A DNA stretch of 64,000 nt from Suillus spraguei (Eukaryota > Basidiomycota > Agaricomycetes > Boletales > Suillaceae): positions 310,001 to 374,000 of the forward strand of contig JABCPU010000004.1 in assembly GCA_016800925.1 (NCBI GenBank), in the 5' to 3' direction. A program made the translations under genes and the position numbers. Positions 11,126 to 23,225 of this stretch are shown here, piece after piece; position 1 is the first letter of the stretch; each line of letters opens with the position of its first letter. Under the pieces are notes generated by a model. The model made no database searches. It saw only the letters and a program-made list of their open reading frames with translations, and was not told the origin of the DNA.

Positions 11126-13381
11126 TCAGACATAAATCTTTGGTCCTAACTTCATCCTCCAAGTCGTTCGTCGTTGAATTCTACCAACCAGGCTCTCCAA
11201 TGCCCCAACCGGTTTGATATACCTCAGGAGGTCCTCTACCATCTCATCTGCAACTGCCCATTCCTCCCTCGAAATTAGTCCATATAGTAGGACATACCAT
11301 GTATCATAATTCATTGGGGTATTCCAGTTTGCCATCTCCCTGTAATAGCCCAATGCCCCTTGCAGTCCTTCTGGTTCCGGGTTCTCCAAACATGCTTTGA
11401 TCAGTATGTGGTAGGTCACCCGATTAAACCGGATGTTTCGCTCCTTCATCCTTTTAAGGACGTATCTCCTACACTCCTCGGCTAAGGCGGTGTTGGGCCA
11501 TACATGGCGGTGCAAGGATGCCAAAACACCTGTGTATGTCACGTCATTGGGTTGGGCATCCGGATTCGTCTCCATCTTTTGAAGTAGCTCCATTGCCGTC
11601 CTGAGACCTTGCTCCGAGGGCTCACGAAGCTGATGGTCTATGATCGCGCTGAAGACGGCGACATTAGGCTCCACATTTTGCTTCTTCATCAGGCTCAGAA
11701 TGATGTCGATGGCGTCAGTACGCCCAACCTTGAGAAGAGCTGAAAGTACAGTGGAGAACGTGAAAGTATCACCAGTCAGCCCATCTTCTCGGAGACGCTC
11801 GAGCAACACCGACACTGCACGGAATTCACCTCTGCGGCCATGGTGACGCAGTAAGGTATTGTAGGAAATGATGTCCGGCTTTGGGCCCTTCTGCCGTAAA
11901 TTCTGCAACAGCGCATCGGCGTCACCAGGTCGTCCATTATTGAGAAGACCGTGCAGCACTGTGTTGTACACAGGCAGTGCATCCCCAGTATCCGGCAACG
12001 AATTGTTGGTAAGTTCTCGCTTAAACATCGCAAATTTCTCGATAGCATCTTCTGGTCTCCGAGCGTTAAATAATGTTGAGATGATAGCACGATATGTCAA
12101 AATTCCCGGTCGAATGCCTTGGGAAATCATGTTATCCCAACCAGTAGAAGCGGCATCAGCTTCCCCCATGCTATCAAACCCGTCCAAGAGCGCTGTCCAG
12201 GTAATAACACCAGGTTGGATGCCATATTTAAGCATGTCATTCCAGAGATTCTCTGCCAGGTCCCGACGGTGGCACCGCAAGAACCCTGTCAAGAATGCTG
12301 CCCAATTGATCTCATGAATCACGATAGGTCTTTGACTAGACTTCTGTGAATCATGTGCAGCGAGATATGGCTCTGAGCCATCCAAACCGTCAATGATTGC
12401 CCGGTATAACTTTTGGACCTGTGAAAGATCCTGACTGTTTGAGAGATTTGTGATATGAATGTTGAGTGAGTGGTGGCGAGAGACGAGCCTTGCAATGCCA
12501 AGGCGCCAGACATAACTTTGAACTTTTGTCCGGAACGAGAAGTCATCAAATGAAGCCGTGAACTCCTTCTGGGTGGGCTGACTTATGCGTACAGGATTGT
12601 CAAGCATTGTCTTTAGTGCGCCCTCGAATGAATCTTCGAGTGCATGTGCGGCTATTGCTGCGAGGACGAGTGGGGAATTGGGTTGGTTGGATAGTTGATC
12701 GCCTTGAAAATCGAGAGCTAGCCCATTCGCATCCTCGACACCTTCCTGTGAGGATGGCAGGGGTTCAGACGTGATCTGGTTGCTGGAGCAAACCAGAAAA
12801 TATCTGTATAGGTGAAGGGCTGCCTGCGAGTCGCCTCTCTTTATATGCGTGATCATACAGGTCGTGAGGGCATTGACTGCACCCTCGCAGGCTGCAGTGA
12901 TAGCTATGCCCTCAATAACCTTCCTCTCGTCTGCGTTAGAGTTGTCCTTGGAGTACAGTAGAGCAGCGCGCTCGGAGAACCCACGCAGCTCTGGACCGAG
13001 GAGTCGCAACAATTTTCTATCTTCTAACTGCGACCATAGCTCTCCTACTCGCGCAATGTCACCGGCCTTCAGAGCGAGACGAAGCTCGACGACCTTTTCA
13101 TCAAAGAAGCTAATGTCTGGATCGGAGACAGCAGCAGTGCCCGGCTGGCCCAGTAAGCTGATACGTTGCTTGATGTTCTGACAAAGAATTGCCGGGTTCT
13201 GTGCGCGTACAGAGACTGGAAATTCTGCGAGTCTCTCCGTGTTATGTCTTTTGGATGATTTCGTCGCTGAAGGTTGCGATTGCACCTTGGAGCTACCAAG
13301 ACGGTATCCAAACGCAGTCGGCGCAAGGAAATCGAGCACAGCAGTAGTCCACCTTGTTTTTGTGGTGGCATGGCGCAACAT
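11126..13381 (-). CDS. Mitochondrial pentatricopeptide-repeat (PPR) protein
   Basis: Intronless, 751 codons from the Met at 13381; the frame stays open to 13486, but MLRHATTKTRWTTAVLDFLA is a better start because it forms a basic, hydroxylated presequence. The first about 350 residues are helical without clear repeats. From about residue 365 to 700 there are at least seven 35-residue PPR units with the usual pattern, for example GVITWTALLDGFDSMGEADA, GILTYRAIISTLFNARRPED, PVYNTVLHGLLNNGRPGDAD, DIISYNTLLRHHGRRGEFRA and NVAVFSAIIDHQL. Such proteins bind single-stranded RNA in mitochondria and control stability, processing or translation of a particular transcript; which one cannot be told. It is divergent from the cyclophilin gene with a 135-bp shared upstream region, and convergent with the Mim2-like gene. 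Confidence 0.88.
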   Translation of the reverse strand: MLRHATTKTRWTTAVLDFLAPTAFGYRLGSSKVQSQPSATKSSKRHNTERLAEFPVSVRAQNPAILCQNIKQRISLLGQPGTAAVSDPDISFFDEKVVELRLALKAGDIARVGELWSQLEDRKLLRLLGPELRGFSERAALLYSKDNSNADERKVIEGIAITAACEGAVNALTTCMITHIKRGDSQAALHLYRYFLVCSSNQITSEPLPSSQEGVEDANGLALDFQGDQLSNQPNSPLVLAAIAAHALEDSFEGALKTMLDNPVRISQPTQKEFTASFDDFSFRTKVQSYVWRLGIARLVSRHHSLNIHITNLSNSQDLSQVQKLYRAIIDGLDGSEPYLAAHDSQKSSQRPIVIHEINWAAFLTGFLRCHRRDLAENLWNDMLKYGIQPGVITWTALLDGFDSMGEADAASTGWDNMISQGIRPGILTYRAIISTLFNARRPEDAIEKFAMFKRELTNNSLPDTGDALPVYNTVLHGLLNNGRPGDADALLQNLRQKGPKPDIISYNTLLRHHGRRGEFRAVSVLLERLREDGLTGDTFTFSTVLSALLKVGRTDAIDIILSLMKKQNVEPNVAVFSAIIDHQLREPSEQGLRTAMELLQKMETNPDAQPNDVTYTGVLASLHRHVWPNTALAEECRRYVLKRMKERNIRFNRVTYHILIKACLENPEPEGLQGALGYYREMANWNTPMNYDTWYVLLYGLISREEWAVADEMVEDLLRYIKPVGALESLVGRIQRRTTWRMKLGPKIYV

Positions 13382-13516
13382 CTGCAAGCTGAAAAGGATG
13401 AATTCGAAGAAGGTGGAGACCTTCGATTGTGATTTATTGTTTGCATTTATTAGATTTGGAAGCTTGACTAGGTCGCTAGCTATCATTTATACACTCAATC
13501 TCAAACCAACTGCAAC
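13382..13516. promoter_or_regulatory. Compact bidirectional promoter region, PPR (-) / U-box cyclophilin (+)
   Basis: Only 135 bp separate the two start codons, so both promoters must overlap. No specific site was identified. If the PPR start were the upstream Met at 13486, the gap would shrink to 30 bp, which is another reason to prefer the start at 13381. Confidence 0.4.
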
Positions 13517-15542
13517 ATGGGCCACGGAAATTCTAACAAACTCTATATCACGCATGCAGAACATGCTGGTGAATTCGGACAGCATTCTGCTTCGTCTGGG
13601 TACAAAGCGTAAGTCCTTTCTGCGTCTAAATCATGGAGTTCTCATGTTTGCACAGAAAGCTTCAAGTACCGCACCCTCGAGCGCAAACACCATTCGACTG
13701 CTGCGGGCTTTCTTTCCAGCCATTTAATCATCCCGTATGCGCCCGCAATGCGGATGGAACAGGCTTCGTGTTTGACCTTGTAAACATTATTCCTTGGCTA
13801 AAGCAAGTTATCGTCTCTTCCTGCAAGGTGACGTTTGTCTTACGCTTCTGTTTAAAGGCAGCATAACAATACAAATCCTATTACAAAAGAGCCCCTTGCA
13901 CCAGGTGACCTGATAACACTCCACTATTCGCGCAAAACATCTGGCGAAATTCATGATCCAATTTCATTCAAGCCGTTCAGCGAGCACTCGCATATAGTAG
14001 CAATTGCAAGCACAGGAAATGTTTTTCTTGCAGAAAGTATTAAAGGCGGTAAAGATCTCCTTGAAGATGTTAAATTCAAGAAGTAAGTGGTTGAGTCTTT
14101 CTTTATCATTCTGGACTAGACGTTATTCTTGCAGGGAGGATGTCATTACATTACAAAACATCCATGGTCTCCCACCCTCGTCTACAGTTAATGGTGCCAC
14201 CACCATTGCAGGGAAGGATGAGATGCCCAAACCAGCCACTGTTAAAGCAGTCTCTGAAGTGAAGGGTAAACCTGCCGTTCCTTGTGAGCTCTACCGTTGT
14301 TTCGTTACAAGATGCAATCTGAGTACCATCTAGGGAACATTTCTCCTTATTCTAGTGGTGCACCCGGCGCGTCGTTGACATCAACGTCTGTGGATCCTCA
14401 GACACAAAGTTCACAACTACTGTGGGACGAGGTGCGCAAAAGGACCTGGCTGTAACAAGTATTTTTGCTGATGGTAGCCTAGGAAGAACTGATGTTCGAA
14501 GAAATGTCGAACCCTCCCAAGGGTAAGGGTAAAGAGAAAGACGTTGGGAAGCGAAGGGCATATGTCCGGGTCATGACCAGTTTGGGCGCTTCGTTGAACT
14601 TGGAATTGTATTGCGATAAGGTCAGTGTTGTGTGCTCTTGCTGACGTGGCTAACACTCCTTCATAGGCACCAAAAACCTGTTACAACTTTCTCATGCTTG
14701 CGAGAGCAGGAAAGTATGACAACTGTCTCTTTCACAGACTTGTTCCTGGCTTCATGGTACTTCTTCATTCGTTGTCTCACAAGATTGGGTACTCATGTCG
14801 CCGCAGGTGCAAACAGGTGACCCCTCCGGTACAGGCTCTGGTGGAGAGTCACACTGGGGTACTCCTTTCCGAGACGAGCATGATATGAGGGGTGCTGCTA
14901 AACACGACAGTCGTGGTATCGTCGCCATGGCTAACAAGGGCGCTGGCACGAATACGTCCGTTTGCCGGTTTGCCTTTGCTTTATGTTCAATGACGAGTAC
15001 CACTGCAGGTCGCAATTTTATATCACATTCAAAGCTACGCCGAACCTTGACAATAAGCACACTGTCTTCGGTAAGCTAGTTGGGGGAGACGACGTTCTTG
15101 ATACTCTAGAAAAACTCCCCCGTAAAGATGGAACAGAACGGCCAGCGAAGCCGGTGCGGATAACAGAAATTATTATGTGCGTACAATTTTTTTTGGCTCA
15201 GACATATATTCATATACTTTCTCTTCTAGACATCAGGATCCCTTTGAAGCACATAAAACACGGCTTGCAAGAAAACTTGCTCGGCGTGCAGAAGCACAAG
15301 ATGATACTAAGAAACAATCTGACAAGACTCAAGGGGATGATATTAATTGGTTTGGGGTCAAAGTCGGCACTGGGGACTCGGCCTTTGGTGGGGGTGTTGC
15401 AGGTGTGGGAGTGGGAGTAGGGAAGTACCTCAGCGTCAAGAGGCCATTGGATCAGGTAACACCTAGCATACAAGCCAATGACGTTGGCGACGATGCCAAA
15501 AAGAAGCGAAAAATAGGGTTCGGAAACTTTGACAGTTGGTAG
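13517..15542 (+). CDS. U-box peptidyl-prolyl isomerase, PPIL2/Cyp60 type
   Basis: Nuclear cyclophilin with an N-terminal U-box, associated in other eukaryotes with the spliceosome and with E3 ubiquitin-ligase activity. About eight introns, the first GTAAGT..GCACAG after GYKA. The N-terminus [20 protein letters not shown] is diagnostic. U-box segments follow: [28 protein letters not shown] and [17 protein letters not shown] linker contains [20 protein letters not shown] and [13 protein letters not shown]. The cyclophilin domain starts [20 protein letters not shown] and shows [59 protein letters not shown] joined to QFYITF, and [20 protein letters not shown]. The tail is Gly- and Lys-rich with a KKKRK nuclear signal before the stop. 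The order equals human PPIL2. Its 3' end faces VPS20, 178 bp away. Confidence 0.9.
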
Positions 15543-15720
15543 TAGTTGTCCTGGTCTGATGTCTAAATCTGTATCATTATCTGCCATCTTATTGAAGTAT
15601 CGTAGTATCTGTAGATGTCTGGAGAAGGTCTAGGCCGCAAATGAGTAATACCAGAATGAAAATCCCTGTGATACTATGCGTGCTGGCAGGGGCTAACCAG
15701 GCACGGGAACTCGCTCTCTC

Positions 15721-16645
15721 TTAGTCTCTAGAGGCACTTGCTGGGCTTCTAAAATAGAGATGAGGGTGAATGCTGTCCGACAATCGTGGACTACTCTGAC
15801 CTTCTGAAACAAGCGGCAATGACCTTGGCGGAGATGGCAAATCCAGGCGCGCTTCAGGTCCTGCTTGTCCGAGCTAGATATCATGTGAAAAGGGTGCAAT
15901 AATGTCCGATGGCTCGTACTGACCGTTTCCCCTTGTAATGCTAAGAGTTCTGCCTGAACGGCATCCTCTTCATCATGTGTTAATCGGTTCGCTAGCAAAT
16001 CACCGATTTCCTGTATACCGCCCTTAATACAGCACAGGGAGTACGGAATATGACATACTCGCTGATACTCTCTCGCTTCTTGCGTCTCTTCCATAAGCTT
16101 CTCGACACTCTCAATACTCATCTCGCGATGAATTTCTCGAAGAACTTCATTGCCCTGCTTGAGGCCGTGAAGGACAGAAACCTCGACCAAAGAAAATTCG
16201 ATGGTCGACACCTACGAGGAACATGGTGTTTCAGCGTACATCTGAGCGACGTGAATAAGACGGACTAATTGTTCCAAGTTCTCTAATTGACTGTCGGTCT
16301 TCAGCAACAAGCTCTGCTGATACTTGCGTCTTCGGAGGGCTATGACCGCACGGTCCTTCTGACCGGTAGCGAGATGGGCTTTCGCAATTTCATGCTCGCG
16401 GTCGAGCACAACTTGTATCTATATTAAAAAGATTATGGACGCAGCACCTCCACGAGTGACTGTGTGGTCGAACCTTTTTCTGGTACTGCTTTAGCTTATC
16501 GCGCTGAAGTTTCAGACTACGGGAGTGACGGAACAGATGCACTTGTTGGACGTTACCGTTTGGTTGAGAAATCACGAAAGCTCACGCACTCGAGAATCGC
16601 TCGATCATGAGCGGTGACCTTGGGTGCCGACTGGCTCAACCCCAT
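15721..16645 (-). CDS. VPS20: ESCRT-III subunit Vps20 (CHMP6)
   Basis: Vps20 links ESCRT-II to Snf7 polymerisation on endosomes during multivesicular-body sorting. The first exon MGLSQSAPKVTAHDRAIL starts with the Met-Gly myristoylation context expected of CHMP6. Short introns separate LKLQRDKLKQYQKK, then IQVVLDREHEIAKAHLATGQ with DRAVIALRRRKYQQSLLLK, then STIEFSLVEVSVLHGLKQGN, VLREIHREMSIESVEKLMEE and TQEAREYQ joined to EIGDLLANRLTHDEEDAVQ. These helices match the Snf7 domain, including the Vps20 DEED acidic patch. The 3' end is uncertain. With two last introns the reading ends ARLDLPSPPRSPASASRD at 15721; without them an open frame runs to 15693. The coil-rich composition and length of about 210 aa fit the family. 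Confidence 0.87.
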
Positions 16646-17303
16646 GATAATGTCTGTGTTGACGAGGTCGTGGACAGTGTACACACTTGGTAGCAAATGC
16701 ACTGCCACCACCGAGACGGACAAATAAGGAAATTTGTCCCTGGCTCTTGGTCCGGTGCCCCTGTCAGTGTGATAATAGCTTCAGCCTTGTTCTTGTGCAA
16801 ACCGTTTCGCAGATAGTGTCGAGCCCTTTATTCCGTATCCTCAACAGGACTTTTTTTGCCTTGTTGTGTAAAATAAGTAGTTCTCGTCCTTAGGATATGT
16901 AAGCCTGAAGAGTTCGAGGAAGTCAAGGCAAACAAAAAAAACAGTCAAAAAGTCACTACAAGTTAGCTTAGCATGGTGATAAACAGTGAACATTGAGTCT
17001 CACTTACATTATTTCGTCTTTAGTTTGTTTCTTAGGTAGTACTATCATGGCGCTTCTCTCATCAATGCTGAACTTGTTTCTCAGTCTGACTTTCTACAAG
17101 GTTTAGGTCTAGGTTTTAGCAGACGATTCTCGCTGCACGCCGCTCGCGATTTGGGTAGGGTCACCGAAATTACGATATAACACAAAGGACGTCACTATCT
17201 ATGTACAACTTGATAGAGTAAATATACAGGTATGGATTTGGCCTGTGTGCGCTGTCAGATTGAAGCAGCACAAAGCATTAGCAGGAATAAAAATACAAGA
17301 CAA
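16646..17303. other. Intergenic region, nothing recognised
   Basis: About 660 bp between the VPS20 start and the stop of the receptor-like gene. It contains short ORFs without codon bias. The AT-rich stretch near 16,930-17,240 probably includes promoter and 3' UTR sequence. Confidence 0.35.
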
Positions 17304-18926
17304 TCATTGCTCGACATTTGATATCACAGGTCGAGCAAAGCGTAGCTCGGACGATGACCGCTGTGGTTCTCCAAGTTCAAAACTCATAGAAGGGAGCTCT
17401 CCTTCTTCAATTTTTAAATCCGAGGGATAGTGTTTGTGGTTTTGGAAGCGGTTGACCCTACCAGATTGCTGATTTGAGCCCATGGATGTTAGAACAACCC
17501 GCGAGGGCGACCGACGTCTATGTGGAAGGAGTTTTGGACGCGTCAGCGCATATAGGATCGTGTTGAAGAATCCAGACAAGAGAAGAAGGGTGTCTGCCCA
17601 AGCCGTCACTCCCCACGGGACATTTTGTGTGTGAAACTGCGTGAAGCGGGCAGCAGTGATAGGCAACACCTATCGAAAGATCAGAGGGTACACAGCTAAT
17701 GGATAACTCCACCTACTGTGACAAGGTAAACCGCAGGGTAACTAAAAAGAAAATATTAGGGACGGTCCACTGACTGGGCCATTGTGAAACTCACAACAGC
17801 ATCCGCAGCGCAATGGCTCCTTCGCTCCCCCGTTGTTGGGGATCAGAACCATCGGATGGCGTGACACTCCTGGTCTCGGGGGACGTCCACCGAATCCTGT
17901 AACCATCAACGCTAATGATGCGTTTGACCACGAGAGCAAGGAAGATGTAAACAACGATAGAGATGAATGCTGCAAGCCACATCCACATGTATTGAAGACC
18001 CATTCGTTGGAAATTGTTGCGTTCGATCCAGCACCCTGTCCAATGTAAAATTATTTAGCCGCGTAGATAACCTCTCCCGCTAAATTGCGGACGTACAATG
18101 CCCGGTGGGTCCATAGAAATTATCAATCACTATATTCGGTATTCCGACCATCAGGCCAACAGTTATCCATATGGCAGCCGAGCCAAGTAGTGCTGCTTTT
18201 GGAGGGGTACTCCATCTCAATACCAGCACCTGCATCGTGTGCAAGGTGATAGTCTGCAGAAACCAATTAGCGTGAGAAAGGTCTCGATGGCGGGAAGCAG
18301 TTACAATCGTGCTGTTCAGGGAAAAATGGTTAGCATCTAATTTGGAGCCAAATAATATTTCAAACTCGCCTAAAAGCTGCTCCCGTATTGCCCACATGCT
18401 TGAAGGCACCTGTGATGATTGCGGTAAATGGGTGTGCTGAAGTCCCACTTCAAGAAGGATGATACCTTGTACAGTGCATATGGTGCCAGGGTATATCTCC
18501 TGGAGATGAAACTCAGTATTCTGAGAGGTCAGGATATAAAGTGTAAACACACAGCAGCGTCAATCCACGCGATATTAAACATCCCCCCTGAAAAATTATC
18601 AGAAGACTGCGGGATCGGCACAACATGGATAGCTCACCGATTGCTTGAATGAGGTCAAAGATCATTAGATTTAGAAAATAGTAATGAACGTGTGTGTCCG
18701 TCGACCATCTACGTGTAGCACCCATTCGAATTGTAACAGCGCTATACTAGTGGGCATGGGGTAAGTCTATGGACCACAGTGGGAAATTGAATATGATGCG
18801 TACAGTAATGTATGCCAGAAGACTTGTGATGGCCAGTACCGATAGTGATGCCGCCTCTACGATGAAGACTAGGCCCAGCCTATCATCGAAATCGAAAGCA
18901 GTGGCACTTTCCTGCAAATTCGTCAT
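17304..18926 (-). CDS. Seven-transmembrane receptor-like protein (fungal GPCR type)
   Basis: Multi-exon gene on the minus strand with start at MTNLQESATAFDFDD. Hydrophobic segments appear in order: TM1 LGLVFIVEAASLSVLAITSL; TM2 HYYFLNLMIFDLIQAIG; TM3 CTVQGIILLEVG; TM4 AALLGSAAIWITVGLMVGIP; TM5 MWMWLAAFISIVVYIFLALV; TM6 in the 17.7-kb exon; and TM7 ADTLLLLSGFFNTILYALTR. A conserved aspartate in TM2, a Cys at TM3 and an N-x-x-L-Y-A-x-x-R-P stretch in TM7 resemble the general rhodopsin/cAMP-receptor layout seen in many basidiomycete orphan GPCRs. The cytosolic tail has basic clusters (RPKLLPHRRRSPSR) and Ser-rich sites. The ligand is unknown. TM count and exon joins are by eye, so a different polytopic family is possible. 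Confidence 0.68.
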
Positions 18927-19331
18927 GATCGTGCAAGAAGAAGAAGGCGTTGCTCCACCCCAGCTTAAAATGATTAATATAGGCGCCGCCCGCATTTCGG
19001 GTTTTTGCAATCAGGGGCTGCATAATTGGTAATCGAATTGCCTGATTTGGCACCAGATGAGACAAACTAGCTGTCGATCGATCATGGCGACAAAGTTTCC
19101 TATCCGCCGCGGTAACCTTCAAGGGTCTCTCTGGTGAGAATATCAAGGGTCGGCAAAGCGAACAGCAAGGGCTCACAGATCCAAGGAAAGTTTTTTTGTG
19201 AAAAAACAGCGAAATCAACAAGGTTGAAGCATACCACTGCGGTTAAACGTTTGATCATACACTGATCGTTGATCATCATGAACTATGAATTGCACGTGAG
19301 GTGACATCCACATGGTTATCACGTGGAGTAA
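18927..19331. other. Intergenic region, nothing recognised
   Basis: About 400 bp between the receptor start and the phosphatase stop, with no coding or RNA signal. A palindromic TGATCA-rich patch lies near 19,250-19,280. Confidence 0.3.
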
Positions 19332-21439
19332 TTATAAAGGTCTAGTAGGGTATCTTCCGTCGATTATGGTATCGGGATCCGGCATGGTATAATTGGCGAA
19401 GCAATCATACGCAAAGTTGATCTCCCCAATTCGTTCTTGCATCCCGCTGATGAAGCTGGGCAATTCGCAGAGACCGTTCGGATCTTCCTTGCAACCATGG
19501 ATGCCCGTCAGTGGTACCACGCCATCGTTCAGAAGGAACCGGATGTGAGTCGGCTCCTGTGAGGCTGGGCAACTCAGTACCTGCGTTACGAGCTGGCTGG
19601 AGAAAGGTGCAATCTGGCTAACAATGTAAGACTGTGCGATTGGTCAGAAATCGAGGTAAGCAGTGGTCTACAAGACTACGTACACGATGAGGGGGTATAT
19701 GGTCAGTTGGCAAGGGTCCATTTGCAGCCAAACTGGTCAAGTTTAGAGTAGTGACGACTGAGCCCTTCCGTCAGCAATCTTGCATTGGAAAGGAAGAAAG
19801 TGCCAACATACTACTGGAAATGACCGTGTCGTGGGTAGCGTCCACATATATAGGTTGATTAAGAGGGAATGTGATGTTGCTCGAATCAAGAGTGCTGTTG
19901 GTGGTGCTGTTCCAGACATTAATGGGAGTGTGAGTGAGACGTGACACTAGTTCCTGGACATAGCCAAGGCCCTGCGCTGCTGCTGTTGGGTTACCAGGTC
20001 CCTCGCTGTACCAGAAATCTTTGTTCAAGTCATTAGTCGCTTAGGTCGCAAGTTTACCACTCAAAGTGCTCACTAAGATCTGCAAATAGCGAACTCAGCA
20101 AGGTAACAACAAGTGCCATTTGAAGCAACATACCAACGTAATATTCGTATCCTTCCCATTCTTCCTCAGTAAAAAGGTCGCAAAACTCGGAATATCCAAG
20201 GGCCACGGTCTGCGGGATATCAGAAATCCATCAAGATCATACAAATGACGTGATTACCTCGTAGGCGCACGTCTCCTGCATAGCAATCAATCGTGACGTG
20301 GTCAGATTAAATCCTCGGATCAATGGTTGCAAGCGCTTTCGAGCAGATTTGAGATAGATATCTGCCCATATATCACCTTGAATACCACCGAAGTTACCGA
20401 CATCCTCCGAATTAGCGTTGGTGCATGTTTCATAAGGAGCGAGGGTGTTGTTGAAGCCATCAGACTCGATGATGATCTCCTGGTGATAGTCGGTCTCGTA
20501 AGTTCTAAGCCCAAAAAAGCCTGCAGCAAAGTTGAGGCTACCGATGGCACTATCAGGCACACCGCACACAGAAATATGAATAATTTGCTCACGCAGAATC
20601 CACCATGCGGTCTATATGACATAAACAAATAATCAGAGCGCGTTGTGAAACAAATGTTAGATGGAGGCGAACCTTCAGAAGTAGTACGGAATACTGGGAG
20701 GTCGGTGAAGGCATTAAGCAAGTTGCCATATCTGTAGCGGAAGGCAACCCCATTGCTAAAACTGATGGAGGGGAGCGTGAGTGGAAGTATCGTAAAAGAG
20801 AACAAACGTACAGAGAGTCGCGGCCAAAAGGAGTCAAGATCTCAGCGCCCAACTTATATGTCCAGGTTGCCAAGAATTCCAATTCACCGGTGGCACTGAA
20901 GCTTTTGTTCGATGCAGCAGCATTAAGGTCAGTGGCGAACTGGGCAGAGCCAGAGCCAGAGGTTGGATAGCGGGCGCCATGGCGCATCAAGAGATGGACT
21001 GCATTGATGCCACACCCTTCCGGGATGGTGGGGGATGCATCAGGAAGACCAAAGGACTCCACAGAGTACATGGGCCCCAAGTTGCCCCAGTGACGCATGA
21101 CATTGAAACTGGAGTCTTTGCCATTTGCGGATTTGGGCTCCGACAAGGGAAACGCGTTTTCAATCTTGGAGAACGGGATGGCAGTTATAATAGCCGCAGG
21201 TTCAGCACCAGCTGGAAGTTAAAAAAAAAAATTAAACACAGGAAATACGATTAAGATTATCACTGACTAGGTGTTGGACCTGCATAACCGACTTGAGATG
21301 CATCGGGAAAGTAAGTGTCGATGGCAGTGTTAGTGGCACCGGCGGGAGGATAAGAGTCAACGACAGTTGATCCAGCTATGCTGGATGCTAACTCTGCATT
21401 GCAGAATGGCAGAGCGAGTAGGAGAACAGCGGCAAGCAT
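19332..21439 (-). CDS. Secreted histidine acid phosphatase / phytase
   Basis: Extracellular phosphomonoesterase of the branch-2 histidine phosphatase (phytase) family. The start MLAAVLLLALPFCNA is a clear signal peptide. The catalytic loop is NAVHLLMRHGARYPT (nucleophile His, motif RHGxRxP), within an exon that begins after a short intron at 21.2 kb. Later exons carry FGRDSL, GFFGLRTYETDY, NFGGIQGDIWADIYLKSA, GYSEFCDLFTEEEWEGYEY, WYSEGPGNPTAAAQGLGYVQ and the proton-donor motif VDATHDTVI. The C-terminus contains HIRFLLNDGVVPL and paired cysteines. About eight introns of about 50-60 bp interrupt it; the last codon before the stop is at 19335. Both catalytic motifs and the family cysteines are present, so it should be active. 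Whether phytate or another phosphoester is preferred cannot be read here. Confidence 0.9.
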
Positions 21440-22674
21440 GGCTCAATGGGGTTCCGAAGAAGAGAATGAAGCGCCCGAGTTTACTTTATATACATATACG
21501 TGATCATAAACACCGCCGCAGTTTGTAAGAACGTGGTCCTACTATCATGACGATAAAACGTTTGATGAACTTCGCATGTGGCATCAGGGCTGATCGAAAG
21601 CACTTGAGATTTGGCAACTCCTGCCGAATTTAGTGGACAGACGACACCTGAAGTGATTTCCTTACCCAACGTGCATGAATGTTGAATATACTAACATGGT
21701 GACAATCAATGACTCTACCAGGCCAAGGATCGCATGGGGCACCCACATGCATGCATGCGGGCTTTGGGGTGTGCCCGCTTGGGTAACCATGACAGCGACT
21801 ACTCGGGGTTAGACAAAAAGACTGGGCGGACTCCTAGTAAGTAGCCTCGAATCGATGAACATATATTTCAAAATAACTTTTTAGGTCTCGCTTATGTAAA
21901 CTCGCTTTAAACACCCCTTACTTACATAAGACAAACGAAAATGTGCTCGGAGTCGTACTTTAGAGACCGGAAAAAATGATCGAGACGTAGACTTTTAATG
22001 AGTAGCAGGCTCCAACACACATCGTATTTCGCATCAATAGATTGTAAAAAAAAGAACTCCTCGCAAGAATGAATTCAGCTGCATCTAAAGAAGGGAAGGG
22101 GGGAAGGATGCCCCCCTTATGATACTTTTCCAGTGCTTCTTCTCCCATCATCCACATGGCCGCAATGACAAGTGCCAGTATCATTCTGCTAGGATATTGC
22201 CTATTTGCAAAGGTGCACAAAAGATAGCTGGATGGCGCCAATATTGAGCAATACCAGGATACCCATTTGGTCAGACAATATATATCTCATTTTCTGAGTT
22301 AATACTGTATCATCAAAAGAGCTGACCAAAGCAGTCTCCTTGGATTGCTATATAGTATAGGACTGGCACTTGAGCCAGTGAATTTTCTTGGCCATCTTGA
22401 GTGAACACTTGCACATAAATAAAAATTCTGATATGGCAGTCATGTTTAGATATATGATGACCATACTAATGCAACACTACAGAGCAATTGAATGAGTGGT
22501 GCGTGCACAATGCCAGAATCTGTAGAATCTGTATTCACCACCACTTGAGCCAGCCCTTAGTAATATGGTTTCAAGCCCTCCATAGCCTATTTAAGAAGAG
22601 TACATGCAACCTTCAAATCTGTATACTGCTTTGCATCTGCAAAATGATCCTTCATATACTTTGGCAATTCCACA
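21440..22674. other. Intergenic region, nothing recognised
   Basis: About 1.2 kb between the phosphatase start and the end of the protease fragment. The short ORFs lack codon bias. A CATGCATGCATG run lies near 21,750. I found no repeat or RNA gene. Confidence 0.35.
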
Positions 22675-23225
22675 TTAATTGGTGGTGGCATTAGTGAACG
22701 AGGCTGTAGCAAAACCGACAAGAGAGTTGGTGGCATCATACACAATGTAGAAGCGCTGCATGAATATATAACCACTAATAAAGTCAAGCCCTCCACCAAT
22801 GGGCTTGCCAATGTCGCAAACGATGAGATATATGGTGTCCGCCTGGTGACTACCAATTCTGGCGTTGAGAGAATGAGGCCAGATTTGGGTGTTAGGGGTG
22901 AGAGTGTAGGTTTGCTGTGCAAAACGGTGAACAAGGGGTGATGCCAGGCTGACAGAATAAACATACAGGGCCAATATTGAATTTCAGTTCCTGCAGGGCA
23001 CCGTACTGATCGTTGGAAATAGCGAGAAGTTGGGTCACAGGATTGAATTCACCACTGTTTGCAGCCTTGTACAGGTTGTAGGCCTCTACTGAATGCTAAT
23101 TAAACCATCATTACTCACTGTGAATACACACTGGTGGCAATTGAGATAAGGCTGGTGCCACAATCGATGACACCAGTGGTGTGTGTTAAGATCTCTGTGG
23201 TGCCATATATGTATGCAGGCCATAC
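22675..23225 (-). pseudogene. A1 (pepsin-like) aspartic protease, 3' half of a transposon-split gene
   Basis: C-terminal half of a polyporopepsin-like A1 aspartic protease; the 5' half lies about 39 kb away at 62,476-63,142 on the same strand. Reading the minus strand: VWPAYIYGTTEILTHTTG, the second catalytic motif VIDCGTSLISIATS, LYKAANSGEFNPVTQLL, AISNDQYGALQELKFNIG, TYTLTPNTQIWP, YLIVCDIGKPIGGGLDFISG and QRFYIVYDATNSLVGFATAS, then a stop at 22,675. At least two introns remain. The catalytic Asp is present, but the usual DTGT is DCGT here. The exon is interrupted at 23,225/23,226, where foreign sequence begins TGTCATAT. The reading resumes in the same phase in the distant half, so the split is recent enough that the frame is still intact. 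Confidence 0.85.
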